Positions 6,807 through 16,054 of a DNA stretch of 64,000 bases are shown one piece after another. The stretch lies in contig CATWNM010000006.1 in the NCBI GenBank assembly GCA_958352145.1, positions 6,989 through 70,988 on the forward strand. Reading direction: 5' to 3'. The notes under the pieces are model-generated. The model worked only from the letters and a program-made list of their open reading frames with translations. It was not told the origin of the DNA and did not search any database. Position 1 is the first letter of the stretch. Each line of letters opens with the position of its first letter. The DNA is from an uncultured Eubacteriales bacterium. GTDB lineage: Bacteria; Bacillota; Clostridia; Oscillospirales; CAG-272. The position numbers and the translations under genes are program-made.

Positions 6807-6810
6807 CATA

Positions 6811-6904
6811 TGGCGGAGAAGGAGAGATTTGAACTCTCGCGCCGGTTTAATCCGACCTACACCCTTAGCAGGGGCGCCTCTTCGGCCAACTTGAGTACTT
6901 CTCC
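6811..6904 (-). tRNA. tRNA-Ser (GCU)
   Basis: The minus strand reads a class II tRNA with acceptor GGAGAAG/CTTCTCC, discriminator G and an encoded CCA (6811-6813). The anticodon loop CTGCTAA gives GCT, there is a long variable arm, and the T-arm contains GTTCAAATC. The AT-rich island begins right at its 3' end, the usual position for integrase-mediated insertion. Confidence 0.95.
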
Positions 6905-7009
6905 ATGACACGCCGCCGTTTCTTAGCGTGCTATTCAATTATACACAAACCGTCCGTGCTTGTCAAGAGATTTTAGGAAAAAGAGCAATACCATAAATCT
7001 GCCAAAATC

Positions 7010-7039
7010 AACCGGCCGCATGAAATCATACGGCCGGTT
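7010..7039 (-). terminator. Terminator of gapA
   Basis: AACCGGCCG and CGGCCGGTT pair perfectly around a 12-base loop, 19 bases past the gapA stop on the minus strand, followed by GATTTTGG. Confidence 0.65.
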
Positions 7040-7057
7040 TCAACTGCAATCTCAGAC

Positions 7058-8116
7058 TTATACCTTTTCGGCAAAATACTTGATGGTTCTAACCATCTGG
7101 CTGGTATAAGAATTCTCATTATCATACCACGAAACGACCTGAACTTGATAAGTGTCGTCGTCGATCTTAGCGACCATCGTCTGCGTGGAATCAAACAGCG
7201 AACCGTAGCGCGAACCAATAACATCGGAAGAAACAATCTCGTCCGTATTGTAGCCAAACGATTCGGACGAAGCGGCTTTCATCGCAGCGTTAACGCTGTC
7301 AACCGTGATGTCTTTGCCCTTGACGACCGCAACGAGAATCGTCGTCGATCCGGTGCAGACGGGAACACGCTGCGCAGAGCCGATCAGTTTGCCGTTCAGT
7401 TCCGGAATAACCAGACCAATTGCTTTCGCAGCGCCAGTCGAGTTCGGAACAATGTTCTGCGCGCCGGAACGCGCACGGCGAAGATCGCCCTTTCTGTGCG
7501 GGCCGTCCAAAATCATCTGATCGCCGGTATATGCGTGTACCGTGGTCATGATTCCGCTCTGAATCGGCGCATAATCATTGAGTGCCTTAGCCATCGGCGC
7601 CAGACAGTTCGTCGTACAGGAAGCCGCAGAAATGATTTTATCCGCAGATGTCAGCGTCTTTTCATTTACGCTGTAAACGATCGTCGGCAAATCCTTTCCG
7701 GCAGGCGCCGAAATAACGACCTTCTTCGCACCGGCATCGATATGCGCCTGCGCCTTGTCTTTGGAACAATAGAAGCCCGTGCACTCCAGCACGACGTCTA
7801 CATCCAGCTTGCCCCAAGGAAGCTCCGCCGCCTTCGGCATCGCGTAAATAGTAATTTCTTTGCCATCGACCGTGATCGAACCGGGCGTGACGACCGTCTT
7901 TCCATCCTCAGCAAAAACGGGCTCCTTGCTGGTCACCGTATGTCCGGCCGCAACATAACTGCCCTGCGCGGTATCATACTTCAAAAGATGCGCAAGCATC
8001 TTCGGGCTGGTCAAATCGTTGATCGCAACGATCTCGTAGCCCTCTGCGCCGAACATTTGTCTGAACGCAAGGCGTCCAATGCGTCCAAAGCCGTTGATAG
8101 CAACTCTAACTGCCAT
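7058..8116 (-). CDS. gapA: Type I glyceraldehyde-3-phosphate dehydrogenase
   Basis: 352 residues from the ATG at 8116, which follows TTGGAGGACTTTGAA. The longer frame upstream lacks a ribosome site. The enzyme oxidises glyceraldehyde-3-phosphate with phosphate and NAD to 1,3-bisphosphoglycerate in glycolysis. The Rossmann motif [12 protein letters not shown] opens the protein, the catalytic Cys167 lies in SAASCTTNC, and [11 protein letters not shown] is near the C-terminus. The length is slightly above the usual 335-340. It is monocistronic, with its own terminator. The Asp of INDL fits an NAD-specific enzyme. Confidence 0.97.
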   Translation of the reverse strand: MAVRVAINGFGRIGRLAFRQMFGAEGYEIVAINDLTSPKMLAHLLKYDTAQGSYVAAGHTVTSKEPVFAEDGKTVVTPGSITVDGKEITIYAMPKAAELPWGKLDVDVVLECTGFYCSKDKAQAHIDAGAKKVVISAPAGKDLPTIVYSVNEKTLTSADKIISAASCTTNCLAPMAKALNDYAPIQSGIMTTVHAYTGDQMILDGPHRKGDLRRARSGAQNIVPNSTGAAKAIGLVIPELNGKLIGSAQRVPVCTGSTTILVAVVKGKDITVDSVNAAMKAASSESFGYNTDEIVSSDVIGSRYGSLFDSTQTMVAKIDDDTYQVQVVSWYDNENSYTSQMVRTIKYFAEKV

Positions 8117-8315
8117 TTCAAAGTCCTCCAAAATATAAATAAATTTTTGTCTCGCATACATTCGGGATAAAAATAGCTTACTACCCGCATTTTATTTTAC
8201 CACAAATTTGAAATTATACAAGTGACTTGATGAAAATTTATCAATTTTGTGAAAAGCCTTCCGGGCAGCACCTAAAACCCCGTTATTTTTATACAAATTG
8301 TCGGCTTTACGGATG

Positions 8316-9077
8316 CTAGGCTCGGCCGGTGTGCCGCTTCTCCCGGTAGGTACCCAAAATAAACTTCGGCAGCTTCATCATGCGCCCAAGCCGACGCGGT
8401 TCCTTCAAAAGCCGATACAGCCATTCGAGCGACAGCCGGATAAAAATTTTTGGCGCCCGTTTCACTGCGCCCGCATAGACATCCAGACTTCCGCCCAGCG
8501 CCATGCACATCCGAACCGTTTCCAGACGCGCCCGGTTGTCGCGAATCCATTCCTCCTGCACGGGAACGCCGAGGCATACGAAAAGCAATTTTGCGCCGCT
8601 GCGATTGATTTTTTCCACAACCGCGTCATTTTCTGCGCCCGACTTCTGAAAATACCCGTCGTTTGTACCGCAAACGCACAGTCCCGGATATTTCCCGGTC
8701 ATCCGGCGCGCTGCCTCTTCCGCCACCCCTGGCTTTGCGCCGAGAAAAAATACCCCATCCCCGCTCTGTGCGCAGTATTCCAGCATTTTCTCGCCCAGTT
8801 CCACCCCGGCCGCTTTGCCTTTCAGCGGCGTGCCGAGAATTTTTGCGGCTTTGACCACGCCGGCGCCGTCCGGCAAAACCATGTCGGCGCTGTTATATAA
8901 TGCGTAATACGACGGCTGCTCCACGCACATCTGCACGATCTCTGCGTTCGGCGTAAAAACGGCGTACAAACGGTCGCCCGAAAGCATTCCGCGGCCCAGC
9001 GCGGCAGCCTCGTCCAATGTAACGTTCAAAAAATCCACGCCGCGAACATTGATTTTTTCATACTGCCCAGTTGCCAT
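8316..9077 (-). CDS. WecG/TagA/CpsF-family glycosyltransferase
   Basis: 253 residues spanning the whole GT26 domain. Visible signatures are FTPNAEIVQMC, MVLPDGAGVV with the catalytic-region Asp, FFLGAKPGVAEEAA, and the C-terminal ERxLR-like region SLEWLYRLLKEPRRLGRM. Family members add N-acetylmannosamine (or related sugars) to undecaprenyl-PP-GlcNAc, the first committed step of wall teichoic acid linkage, or build other surface polymers. The enzyme is peripheral on the inner membrane. There are no polymer genes next to it, so the donor sugar is not known here. Confidence 0.9.
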   Translation of the reverse strand: MATGQYEKINVRGVDFLNVTLDEAAALGRGMLSGDRLYAVFTPNAEIVQMCVEQPSYYALYNSADMVLPDGAGVVKAAKILGTPLKGKAAGVELGEKMLEYCAQSGDGVFFLGAKPGVAEEAARRMTGKYPGLCVCGTNDGYFQKSGAENDAVVEKINRSGAKLLFVCLGVPVQEEWIRDNRARLETVRMCMALGGSLDVYAGAVKRAPKIFIRLSLEWLYRLLKEPRRLGRMMKLPKFILGTYREKRHTGRA

Positions 9078-9261
9078 CGAATATTAACCTGCTCTTTCAT
9101 TTTCTTAAAGTACACTGCACTTCTGCGAGCTTTAAAAATATACTATTTTCTCATACATACTTTAACACAAGCGAGCGCCGCAGTCAAGAATAGCCTTACG
9201 CGGTTTTATCTTTTTGACCACTCTATGACTGAAAAAAAAACTGCGCTTTTCCGTAAGCGGA

Positions 9262-9290
9262 TTGACTGAAAAAAACAAATATGGTATACT
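9262..9290 (+). promoter_or_regulatory. Promoter of the phosphofructokinase gene
   Basis: TTGACT (9262-9267) and TATACT (9285-9290) are separated by 17 bases and end 34 bases before the start codon. Confidence 0.7.
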
Positions 9291-9324
9291 GTTCCTGTTA
9301 ATAAAATAGAATGGAGATTTCATA

Positions 9325-10560
9325 ATGGAGAAACTCTACGGCAACGCCGTGGTGGGGCAGTCGGGGGGGCCGACTGCCGCCATCAACGCCACGCTGTCCG
9401 GCGTAATTCGCGGCGCGCTTGCCGCCGCTGAAAAAGGATCGATCGGCAAAATCTACGGTATGCGCAACGGCATCGAGGGGCTTTGCGAGGAACGGCTAGT
9501 CGATCTGGGTAAAATTTTCAACGGCGAGCAGCGTTTTACAGATCTCGAAACCACGCCTGCGGCAGCGCTTGGCTCTTGCCGGAAAAGGCTTCCGGATCCC
9601 CTTGAAAACCCGCTCCCTTTCGAGTACATTCTGGAAATTTTCAAGAAATACGACATTCGTTTTTTCTTCTACATCGGCGGGAATGACTCGATGGACACCG
9701 TATTGAAGCTTTCCCAGTACATGGAAAGCGCCGGCTATGAAATGCGGATTCTCGGCATCCCCAAAACCATCGACAACGATTTGTGCGAAACGGATCACAG
9801 TCCCGGTTTTGGTTCGGCAGCCAAATACATAGCCACTTCCGTCAAGGAAATTCTCTGCGACTGTGCGGTCTATACGACAAAAGCCGTTACCATCACCGAG
9901 ATCATGGGCCGAGATGCCGGATGGCTGACCGCCGCGGCCGCGCTACCCCGATTGTCGGGCGGATGCTGCCCGGACTACATTTATTTGCCCGAGCGAGAAT
10001 TTGATATGGACAGCTTTTTTTCAGACGTGCGCACGGCGCTCAAAGCGCATCCCAACGTGGTCATCGCCGTATCCGAGGGCGTCAAATTTGCAAGCGGCGC
10101 TTATGTATGTGAAAGTCTGCCCGGACGCAAATCCGACGCGTTCGGACACACGCAGCTTTCCGGCACCGGCACGTGCCTTGCCATTGCGCTGCGTGAGGAA
10201 ATCGGCTGCAAAACGCGCGCGGTTGAATTCAACACCTCGCAGCGATGCGCCTCGCATATCGCCTCCCGAACGGATATACGCGAATCGGTGCAGATCGGAC
10301 GGCGCGCAGTTGAATTTGCGCTGCGCGGCGTCACTGGGCACATGATGAATTTTATCCGGAGCAAAACCGGTTACAAAATCACCATCGACAGCGTAGACGT
10401 CCGCGAGGTGGCAAATCGGGTGCGGCGCGTGCCGGATGAATATATTACGCCCTCCGGAAACAATGTGACCGACAAATGTCTAGATTACCTGCGCCCGCTG
10501 ATCGAAGGAGAGATCCGCTACCGCCGGGAAGCCGGACTGCCCGTGCACTTTAAAATCTGA
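9325..10560 (+). CDS. pfp: Pyrophosphate-dependent 6-phosphofructokinase
   Basis: 411 residues; ATG preceded by TGGAG. It phosphorylates fructose-6-phosphate to the 1,6-bisphosphate. GQSGGPTAAINA is at the N-terminus. GGNDS (118-122) carries Asp121 where ATP enzymes have Gly (GGDGS), and PKTIDND carries Lys147 where ATP enzymes have Gly (PGTIDND). Both changes are the accepted marks of PPi specificity and of the reversible reaction. The gene has its own promoter and terminator. ATP use is unlikely but not tested. Confidence 0.92.
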   Translation: MEKLYGNAVVGQSGGPTAAINATLSGVIRGALAAAEKGSIGKIYGMRNGIEGLCEERLVDLGKIFNGEQRFTDLETTPAAALGSCRKRLPDPLENPLPFEYILEIFKKYDIRFFFYIGGNDSMDTVLKLSQYMESAGYEMRILGIPKTIDNDLCETDHSPGFGSAAKYIATSVKEILCDCAVYTTKAVTITEIMGRDAGWLTAAAALPRLSGGCCPDYIYLPEREFDMDSFFSDVRTALKAHPNVVIAVSEGVKFASGAYVCESLPGRKSDAFGHTQLSGTGTCLAIALREEIGCKTRAVEFNTSQRCASHIASRTDIRESVQIGRRAVEFALRGVTGHMMNFIRSKTGYKITIDSVDVREVANRVRRVPDEYITPSGNNVTDKCLDYLRPLIEGEIRYRREAGLPVHFKI

Positions 10561-10581
10561 TAAAGCTGACGTATCGCGCGA

Positions 10582-10618
10582 AAAGCGGTCTGGAAAAATC
10601 CAGACCGCTTTATTTTTT
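10582..10618 (+). terminator. Terminator of the phosphofructokinase gene
   Basis: AAAGCGGTCTGG pairs with CCAGACCGCTTT around a 6-base loop and is followed by ATTTTTT. It also lies at the 3' end of the convergent lipoprotein gene. Confidence 0.9.
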
Positions 10619-11018
10619 ACGGAGATATGCCCTCGCTCAGCAGATGCTGCCTGTATGCGCCACCTGAACTGCTCTGGACAAACACTCTGTCCTTATCACT
10701 CTCGCTTACATAAACTTTAGAGCCAAGCTCAATTCGCGAGGATTCCAGATCTTCATCCGGGAAATCATAAATATCCTCTTTGACGATTTCGCCGTAAAAA
10801 GTAAATCCCTCCGGGAGTTCATTCCAAATTCCGTCCCTGTTGTCGTCAAACAAATAGAGCCGGCTGTCTACAAAAAGATACTGCCTCTGCATCGTTCCTG
10901 TCGGATAACCTGTTGAAACCTGCTCTTCCTCTTTCTCGATCTTTTCAGAACGTCCCGCGCACCCCGCAAACAGCAGCATGCAGCAGCAAAACAAACACAA
11001 AAATTTCACAAGCTTCAT
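10617..11018 (-). CDS. Small lipoprotein of unknown function
   Basis: 133 residues from ATG 11018, six bases after GGGAGG. The signal peptide runs to the lipobox LFAGC (Cys near residue 19). A short acidic linker is followed by a beta-rich domain of about 90 residues (QYLFVDSRLYLFDDNRDG; GSKVYVSESDKDRVFVQ). DDNRDGIW looks like a Ca-binding or turn motif. It should sit on the outer face of the membrane. It is downstream of a broken C39-like peptidase gene on the same strand; the two may once have formed a secreted pair. I do not recognise the domain. Confidence 0.7.
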   Translation of the reverse strand: MKLVKFLCLFCCCMLLFAGCAGRSEKIEKEEEQVSTGYPTGTMQRQYLFVDSRLYLFDDNRDGIWNELPEGFTFYGEIVKEDIYDFPDEDLESSRIELGSKVYVSESDKDRVFVQSSSGGAYRQHLLSEGISP

Positions 11019-11050
11019 GTACACCCTCCCAGAATAAATGGAATTTTATC

Positions 11051-11700
11051 TCAGGGCAGTATCGTCTTCTGCGCCACCGTAACTTTGCAGATAAAGTCAT
11101 TGATATCTGCATTCCAGCATTTCATCACAATAGAAGAGGACTGCCCGTCGACAACCTTTACATAATTCAGTTCCGCATTGGTTGATACCGCGCCGACGCA
11201 AAGCATCATATGGTCTTCTATCTTATCGTAACTTCCGGTTTTTGCCGGAGCAAAACCGAGAAGCAGCGTCCGCCCGGCGGCAATTTCATCTTTGATCTTA
11301 TCATATGCCGGCGGCCAGTCATTGGTGCTGAAAACATAAAATACATTGCCATCAATCAGCGGCGTGGAGCGATCAGACGCATATTGAGCCATCGCCGGCG
11401 GGATGTTACTATTCGCATATTTAGGGAAATATTTGTCTACGGCACTCATAAGCACTTCAAACTTAGCCTGAGTATTGACGGCAGGCATAAGTCCGGAAAA
11501 CCATTATTATTCCAGTACAAAAGCAAACGGCTCACCGCACACACGATGCAATTGCCTTTCTGGAAATAAACGGGTACCTGGCTCAAAACAGTCTGCGGAG
11601 CAACCTGCGCCTGCGCCCCAAAATTGAAATAACATTCTTTCACAGACTGCTGCATTTCCGAATCGGTAATATACACCGGCGTCTGCCCGCCAACCGACAC
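11051..11700 (-). pseudogene. C39-like papain-fold peptidase, frameshifted and 5'-truncated
   Basis: Two overlapping frames make one protein. The first (11700-11446, GTG) gives VPVYFQKGNCIVCAVSRLLLYWNNNGFPD, in which the Cys could be the nucleophile. The second (11488-11051) continues PAVNTQAKFEVLMSAV and ends with GSYDKIEDHMMLCVGA (catalytic His) and VKVVDGQSSS. A single-base shift near 11490, next to a T4 run, joins them. The 5' end also meets a stop, so signal peptide and start are missing. This is a C39-like (bacteriocin-peptidase fold) secreted peptidase remnant. A sequencing or assembly error could explain the shift but not the missing 5' end. Confidence 0.7.
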
Positions 11701-12021
11701 GCCATGATTGGCAAAATCATATACTCATTTTACATTTGAAAACAATAAAATGAAAAGAAAAAAGGCGAAAAGGAACATCCGCTCCCGATCAATCTTGTAT
11801 TTAAATTATAACATATATTTTTGAAAAAATCAATATATATCGTTAAAATATAACAAAAATAGAAGGGAAGTCTGTATGCCCTTTATACACCTTATGGCTT
11901 GGCAAGTGCCGCTCCTGCGGCGCGCGGCGCAAGCAAACCAGCCTTTTAACAGAAAAAACAAAGTTTTTTTGACAAGCTCAGGGCGAGGATGAAAATCCCC
12001 GCCCTTTTTAATTCAAACCCA
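11701..12021. other. Intergenic stretch without a gene
   Basis: About 320 bases. The half next to the broken peptidase is AT-rich and holds only short runs of codons. The last 50 bases hold a weak plus-strand hairpin (GGGCGAGG/CCCCGCCC, then TTTTT) at the 3' end of accA. No ORF with a ribosome site was seen. Confidence 0.5.
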
Positions 12022-12807
12022 TCAAAGCTCGTCGTAAATACCGATTTTCCGAAAGCGATCGTACCGCGCCGCCAGCATCCTATTTCGGGAGAGCCGACCG
12101 AGGACTTTCAGTTCGCTTAAAAGCGTCTTTTTCATCATCTCGCACATTGCGGGAAAGTCTTCAAAATTTTCCGGAATAATTTCCTCCGCCACGCCGAAAC
12201 GCACCATATCCTCCGCAGTGATATGCAGGCATTCGGCCGCATCCGCAGCGCGCGCGGCGTCTTTCCAAAGTATACTCGCGCACCCCTCGGGCGAAATAAC
12301 CGAATACACCGCGTTTTCAAGCATATAAACCCGGTCGGACGCTGCAAGCGCAAGCGCACCGCCGCTGCCGCCTTCGCCGACGACCACCGTAACGACCGGT
12401 GTGCGCAGACCCATCATTTCCATGATATTTTCAGCGATCGCCTGTCCCTGTCCGCGTTCTTCGCCCTCAGCGCCGCAAAACGCGCCCTGCGTGTCCACAA
12501 AGCAAACGACCGGACGGTTAAACTTCTCCGCCTGCCGCATCAAACGCAGCGCCTTGCGGTAGCCCTCAGGCTTCGGAGAGCCGAAATTGTTGTGCATCCT
12601 GGACGCGAGGTCGCCGCCCTTGTCGATGGCGATATACGTAACCGGCATATTGCCGAGATACCCGACACCGCCAAGAATCGCGCTGTCCTCTCCATAGCGG
12701 CGGTCTCCGCAAAGATCCACGCGCCCGGTAAACAGCCCGCCGACGTAATCGGCTCCGGTCGGACGGCCGTTCTGCCTTGCGGCTTTCAGTCTTTCATACG
12801 GCGTCAT
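12022..12807 (-). CDS. accA: Acetyl-CoA carboxylase carboxyltransferase, alpha subunit
   Basis: 261 residues. Together with AccD it moves the carboxyl group from carboxybiotin to acetyl-CoA to make malonyl-CoA. The crotonase-fold signatures are DTQGAFCG, RGQGQAIAENIMEMM and GEGGSGGALALAASDRVYMLENAVYSVISPEGCASILWKD (positions about 110-185). It is shorter than the E. coli protein (319) because the N-terminal helical extension is missing, as in other Clostridia. Its ATG overlaps the accD stop by four bases (ATGA type). It is the last gene of the fab cluster. Confidence 0.96.
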   Translation of the reverse strand: MTPYERLKAARQNGRPTGADYVGGLFTGRVDLCGDRRYGEDSAILGGVGYLGNMPVTYIAIDKGGDLASRMHNNFGSPKPEGYRKALRLMRQAEKFNRPVVCFVDTQGAFCGAEGEERGQGQAIAENIMEMMGLRTPVVTVVVGEGGSGGALALAASDRVYMLENAVYSVISPEGCASILWKDAARAADAAECLHITAEDMVRFGVAEEIIPENFEDFPAMCEMMKKTLLSELKVLGRLSRNRMLAARYDRFRKIGIYDEL

Positions 12808-13646
12808 CTGGCGTTTACCCCTTTCGCACTGTGTATTTTGAGCAGCGTGGCAAGCGTCGCGCGCAAATTCTCCCGGGGAATGATATTGTCCACAAATCCA
12901 TGTTCCAGCAAAAATTCCGCGCTTTGAAAGTTGCCAGGCAGCGCAGACTTCGTCGTCTGCTCGACGACACGCCGTCCGGCAAAGCCAATCAGCGCGCCCG
13001 GTTCGGCCAAAATAATATCGCCCTGCATGGCAAACGAAGCCGTCACGCCGCCGGTCGTCGGATCGGTCAGCACAGCGATATACAAATTCCCCGCGGCCGC
13101 ATGATTTTTCACGGCGCCTGAAACTTTCGCCATCTGCATCAGAGAAACGATTCCCTCCTGCATCCGCGCGCCGCCGGAAGCAGTAAAGCCAACCACCGGC
13201 ATGGAATTTTTTAAAGCGTATTCAAACAGACGGGTAATCTTTTCACCGACTGCGCTGCCCATGCTGGCCATGATGAAGCGCGGATCCATCACAAATACCG
13301 CGCACTCGGTATCCTCGACCCGCATGGTTCCGCAAAGAACCGCCTCCCGCTCGCCGGTCTGCGCTCTCGCTTTTTCCAGTTTTTCCGCATAGCCGGGAAA
13401 TTCCAGAAAATCCCGGCTGGTCACGCCGGCAAAAAGTTCGCGAAAACTGTTTTTATCCGCAAGATAAGCAACGCGTGTGCGGGGCGGAATGCGAATGTAT
13501 TTGCCGCAGGCGGGACAAATACAGAAATTCTCAATCAACGCCTTCCTCGAAAACTCCGCCTTACAGCCCGAGCAGGTCTCGGTTTTATCGGCGGTGCCCT
13601 TCAAAACCGGTTTTAAATTATTCTTTTTCTTCAGAAAATCAAACAT
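12804..13646 (-). CDS. accD: Acetyl-CoA carboxylase carboxyltransferase, beta subunit
   Basis: 280 residues. An N-terminal C4 zinc ribbon (CSGC and CPAC, residues 22-48) precedes the crotonase-fold carboxyltransferase domain with GFTASGGARMQEGIVSLMQM and TDPTTGGVTASFAM. It forms the alpha2/beta2 transferase with AccA in the cytoplasm. It starts three bases after the fabZ stop and overlaps accA, so translation is coupled. The biotin carboxylase (accC) and BCCP (accB) genes that often lie in this cluster are absent from the window. Confidence 0.96.
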   Translation of the reverse strand: MFDFLKKKNNLKPVLKGTADKTETCSGCKAEFSRKALIENFCICPACGKYIRIPPRTRVAYLADKNSFRELFAGVTSRDFLEFPGYAEKLEKARAQTGEREAVLCGTMRVEDTECAVFVMDPRFIMASMGSAVGEKITRLFEYALKNSMPVVGFTASGGARMQEGIVSLMQMAKVSGAVKNHAAAGNLYIAVLTDPTTGGVTASFAMQGDIILAEPGALIGFAGRRVVEQTTKSALPGNFQSAEFLLEHGFVDNIIPRENLRATLATLLKIHSAKGVNAR

Positions 13647-13649
13647 GGC

Positions 13650-14078
13650 TCATTCCTCATTTTCAGGAATTACGGCAAAAGAAAACTCCGCGCTCAGGCA
13701 TTTTTTGCCGCAAACATACCCTTCGCCGCTGGCAAAATAAAATACACCCTTATTTTTGGTAATGCGGCAGACCGTCTCAAATGTATCGCCCGGCCGCACC
13801 GGACTTTTAAAGCGCACCTTGTCAAGGCCGGTATACAGCGTCTGTACTTTTTTTCCGCGCGCGGCGTCCACCAAAAGCACACAGGCCGACTGCGCCAGGA
13901 TTTCGCACAGGATTACGCCGGGTACAACCGGGTTTCCGGGAAAATGCCCGTCCAAAAAGAATTCACTGCCGGTAATATATTTTTTGCCATGTGCCTCGCC
14001 GCCGACGACCTCGGCCTCGTCGATCAGCAGCATAGAATTCCGGTGCGGCAGAATCTGCATGATTTCTTCTTTATTCAT
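13650..14078 (-). CDS. fabZ: 3-hydroxyacyl-ACP dehydratase
   Basis: 142 residues, a single hot-dog domain. It dehydrates beta-hydroxyacyl-ACP to trans-2-enoyl-ACP. The catalytic His is in LPHRNSMLLID (residue 12) and in the helix motif DGHFPGNPVVPGV, with the catalytic Glu in ILCEILAQ. It lies nine bases after fabF. In many Clostridia accB separates fabF and fabZ; it is missing here. Confidence 0.95.
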   Translation of the reverse strand: MNKEEIMQILPHRNSMLLIDEAEVVGGEAHGKKYITGSEFFLDGHFPGNPVVPGVILCEILAQSACVLLVDAARGKKVQTLYTGLDKVRFKSPVRPGDTFETVCRITKNKGVFYFASGEGYVCGKKCLSAEFSFAVIPENEE

Positions 14079-14087
14079 AGGTTCCTC

Positions 14088-15311
14088 TCAGATTTTTCGA
14101 AAAGCGATGCAGGCGTTATGCCCGCCAAACCCGAGCGAATCGGAAAGCGCAAGCGTAAGCTCGGCGCGCACCGCCTGATTCGACGTATAATTCAAGTCGC
14201 AGGTTTCGTCCGGCTCATCCAAATGGATCGTCGGCGGTACAATGCCGTTTTTCAGCGCAAGAACAGCGGCTACCGCCTCCGCCGCGCCCGCCGCGCCGAG
14301 CAAATGCCCGGTCATGGACTTGGTCGAACTGATGTGCAGTTTTTTGGCGTCCTCGCCGAATACGGATTTGATCGCCGTCGTTTCAATCGTATCGTTCAGC
14401 GCCGTGCCGGTGCCGTGCGCGTTGATATAGATGTTTTCGGGCGCCGCGGACACTTCGCCCACCGCGTCCCGGATCGCCTTTGCCGAGTAAACTGCGCCGG
14501 GATCAGGCGCCGTGATATGGTGTGCGTCGCAGGTCGCGCCGTATCCGCAGACCTCCGCATAAATTTTCGCGCCGCGCGCAACTGCATGCGCATAATCTTC
14601 GAGGATCAGGGCGGCTGCGCCCTCTCCAAGCACAAACCCACCGCGCCGGCGGTCAAACGGCAGTGACGCAGCGTTTGGATCGTCGGACTGAGTCAGCGCC
14701 ATACAATTGATAAAACCAGCAATGGCGACCGGATTGACCGTCGCTTCCGCGCCACCGCAAAGAATCGCTTTTGCGTACCCGTGCCGGATGGCGCGGTACG
14801 CCTCACCGACAGCCGAAGTGCCGGTCGCGCAGGCCGTAGAGACGCACATCGCATTCCCGTGCGCGCCGTAGCGGATCGCAATCTGTCCCGCCGCAATATT
14901 GATTATCATTTTCGGGATGAACTGGGGGCTGACCTTTTTCGGCCCCGCCTCCCGAATAAGGTCCTGCTCGGCGCAAAGCGTATTGATGCCGCCCACACCC
15001 GAACCGAAATACACGCCGAAATCCTCCGGTGCGACCTTTCCCTCAAGGGCGCTGTCTTCCATTGCTTCAGCGGCCGCATACAGCGCGTACTGCGTATACA
15101 AATCGGTTTTGCGGACGGTCGGCTTATCTATACGAAGCAGCGGATCAAAATTTTTAACTTCAGCGGCAAGCTTGCAGCGGAAATCCGCCGTATCGAAACG
15201 CGTGATAAAATCAATCCCGCATTTGCCCGCAACAAGCCCATCCCAGAATTCGGCAACGCTGTTTCCGATCGGCGTAAGTGCGCCGAGACCGGTTACGACA
15301 ACTCTGTTCAT
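14088..15311 (-). CDS. fabF: 3-oxoacyl-ACP synthase II
   Basis: 407 residues, a KAS II condensing enzyme. It elongates acyl-ACP with malonyl-ACP. The thiolase-fold triad is visible: Cys in STACATGTSAVGEA (around residue 162), His in NAHGTGTALND and His in GHLLGAAGA. The start MNRVVVTGLGALTPIGN is preceded by GGAGGAACC. It is eight bases after fabG. Confidence 0.97.
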   Translation of the reverse strand: MNRVVVTGLGALTPIGNSVAEFWDGLVAGKCGIDFITRFDTADFRCKLAAEVKNFDPLLRIDKPTVRKTDLYTQYALYAAAEAMEDSALEGKVAPEDFGVYFGSGVGGINTLCAEQDLIREAGPKKVSPQFIPKMIINIAAGQIAIRYGAHGNAMCVSTACATGTSAVGEAYRAIRHGYAKAILCGGAEATVNPVAIAGFINCMALTQSDDPNAASLPFDRRRGGFVLGEGAAALILEDYAHAVARGAKIYAEVCGYGATCDAHHITAPDPGAVYSAKAIRDAVGEVSAAPENIYINAHGTGTALNDTIETTAIKSVFGEDAKKLHISSTKSMTGHLLGAAGAAEAVAAVLALKNGIVPPTIHLDEPDETCDLNYTSNQAVRAELTLALSDSLGFGGHNACIAFRKI

Positions 15312-15319
15312 GGTTCCTC

Positions 15320-16054
15320 CTACATGGCAAGGCCGCCGTCGATGCGGATAACCTCGCCGGTAATATAATCCGAAGCGGGCGACGCCAAAAACAGCGCAAG
15401 CTTCGCAATTTCCTCCGGTTTTGCAAAGCGCCGCATGGGAATAGACGCCAAAACCTGCTCGTCACCCTGGAAAGCGGCGGTCATATCGGTCGCGACGAAA
15501 CCGGGCGCGATCGCATTGCAGCAGACACCGCGCGGCGCAAGCTCCTTTGCCACAGACTTGGTAAGGCCGATTAGTCCGGCTTTCGAGGCCGAATAATTCG
15601 TCTGCCCTGCGTTGCCCATCACGCCGGCGACCGAACTCATATTGATGATTTTGCCGCAGCGTTTCTTCATCATGATCGAATAAACCTGCTTGGTAGCCAG
15701 AAAAGCACCTTTCAGATTGACGCCGAGTACGTCGTCATAGTCGGCTTCTTTCATCATCAGCATCAGCTTATCGCGGTTGATGCCCGCGTTGTTGACCAAA
15801 ATATCCACCGTACCGAAATCAGCGAGCACCGCCTTAAACGTAGCGGCAACTTCCGCCTCGACGGCCACGTTGCACACATACGCCGCCGCGCGCACGCCGA
15901 GCGCGCCGATCTCCTTTACGGTTTCGTCCGCGCGCTCAGGCGCGCCCACATACAAAATGGCAATATCCGCGCCGTTTTTTGCAAACTCGAGACAAATTGC
16001 CTTTCCGATTCCCTGAGAGCCGCCGGTCACGACGGCAACTTTTCCTTTAAGCAT
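15320..16054 (-). CDS. fabG: 3-oxoacyl-ACP reductase
   Basis: 244 residues from ATG 16054 (after GAGGAGATCCGAC); a longer frame has no ribosome site and would overlap fabD far more. It is an SDR enzyme that reduces beta-ketoacyl-ACP with NADPH. The cofactor motif GGSQGIG follows VAVVTG, NNAG lies in the middle, and the catalytic Ser-Tyr-Lys is in the SSVAG and YSASKAGL region. Its first bases overlap the fabD end. Confidence 0.97.
   Translation of the reverse strand: MLKGKVAVVTGGSQGIGKAICLEFAKNGADIAILYVGAPERADETVKEIGALGVRAAAYVCNVAVEAEVAATFKAVLADFGTVDILVNNAGINRDKLMLMMKEADYDDVLGVNLKGAFLATKQVYSIMMKKRCGKIINMSSVAGVMGNAGQTNYSASKAGLIGLTKSVAKELAPRGVCCNAIAPGFVATDMTAAFQGDEQVLASIPMRRFAKPEEIAKLALFLASPASDYITGEVIRIDGGLAM

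Noticed and set aside
7145..8170. Plus-strand ORF of 341 codons opposite gapA
   Set aside because: It is the antisense shadow of a high-GC housekeeping gene, Arg-rich and without domain or ribosome site.
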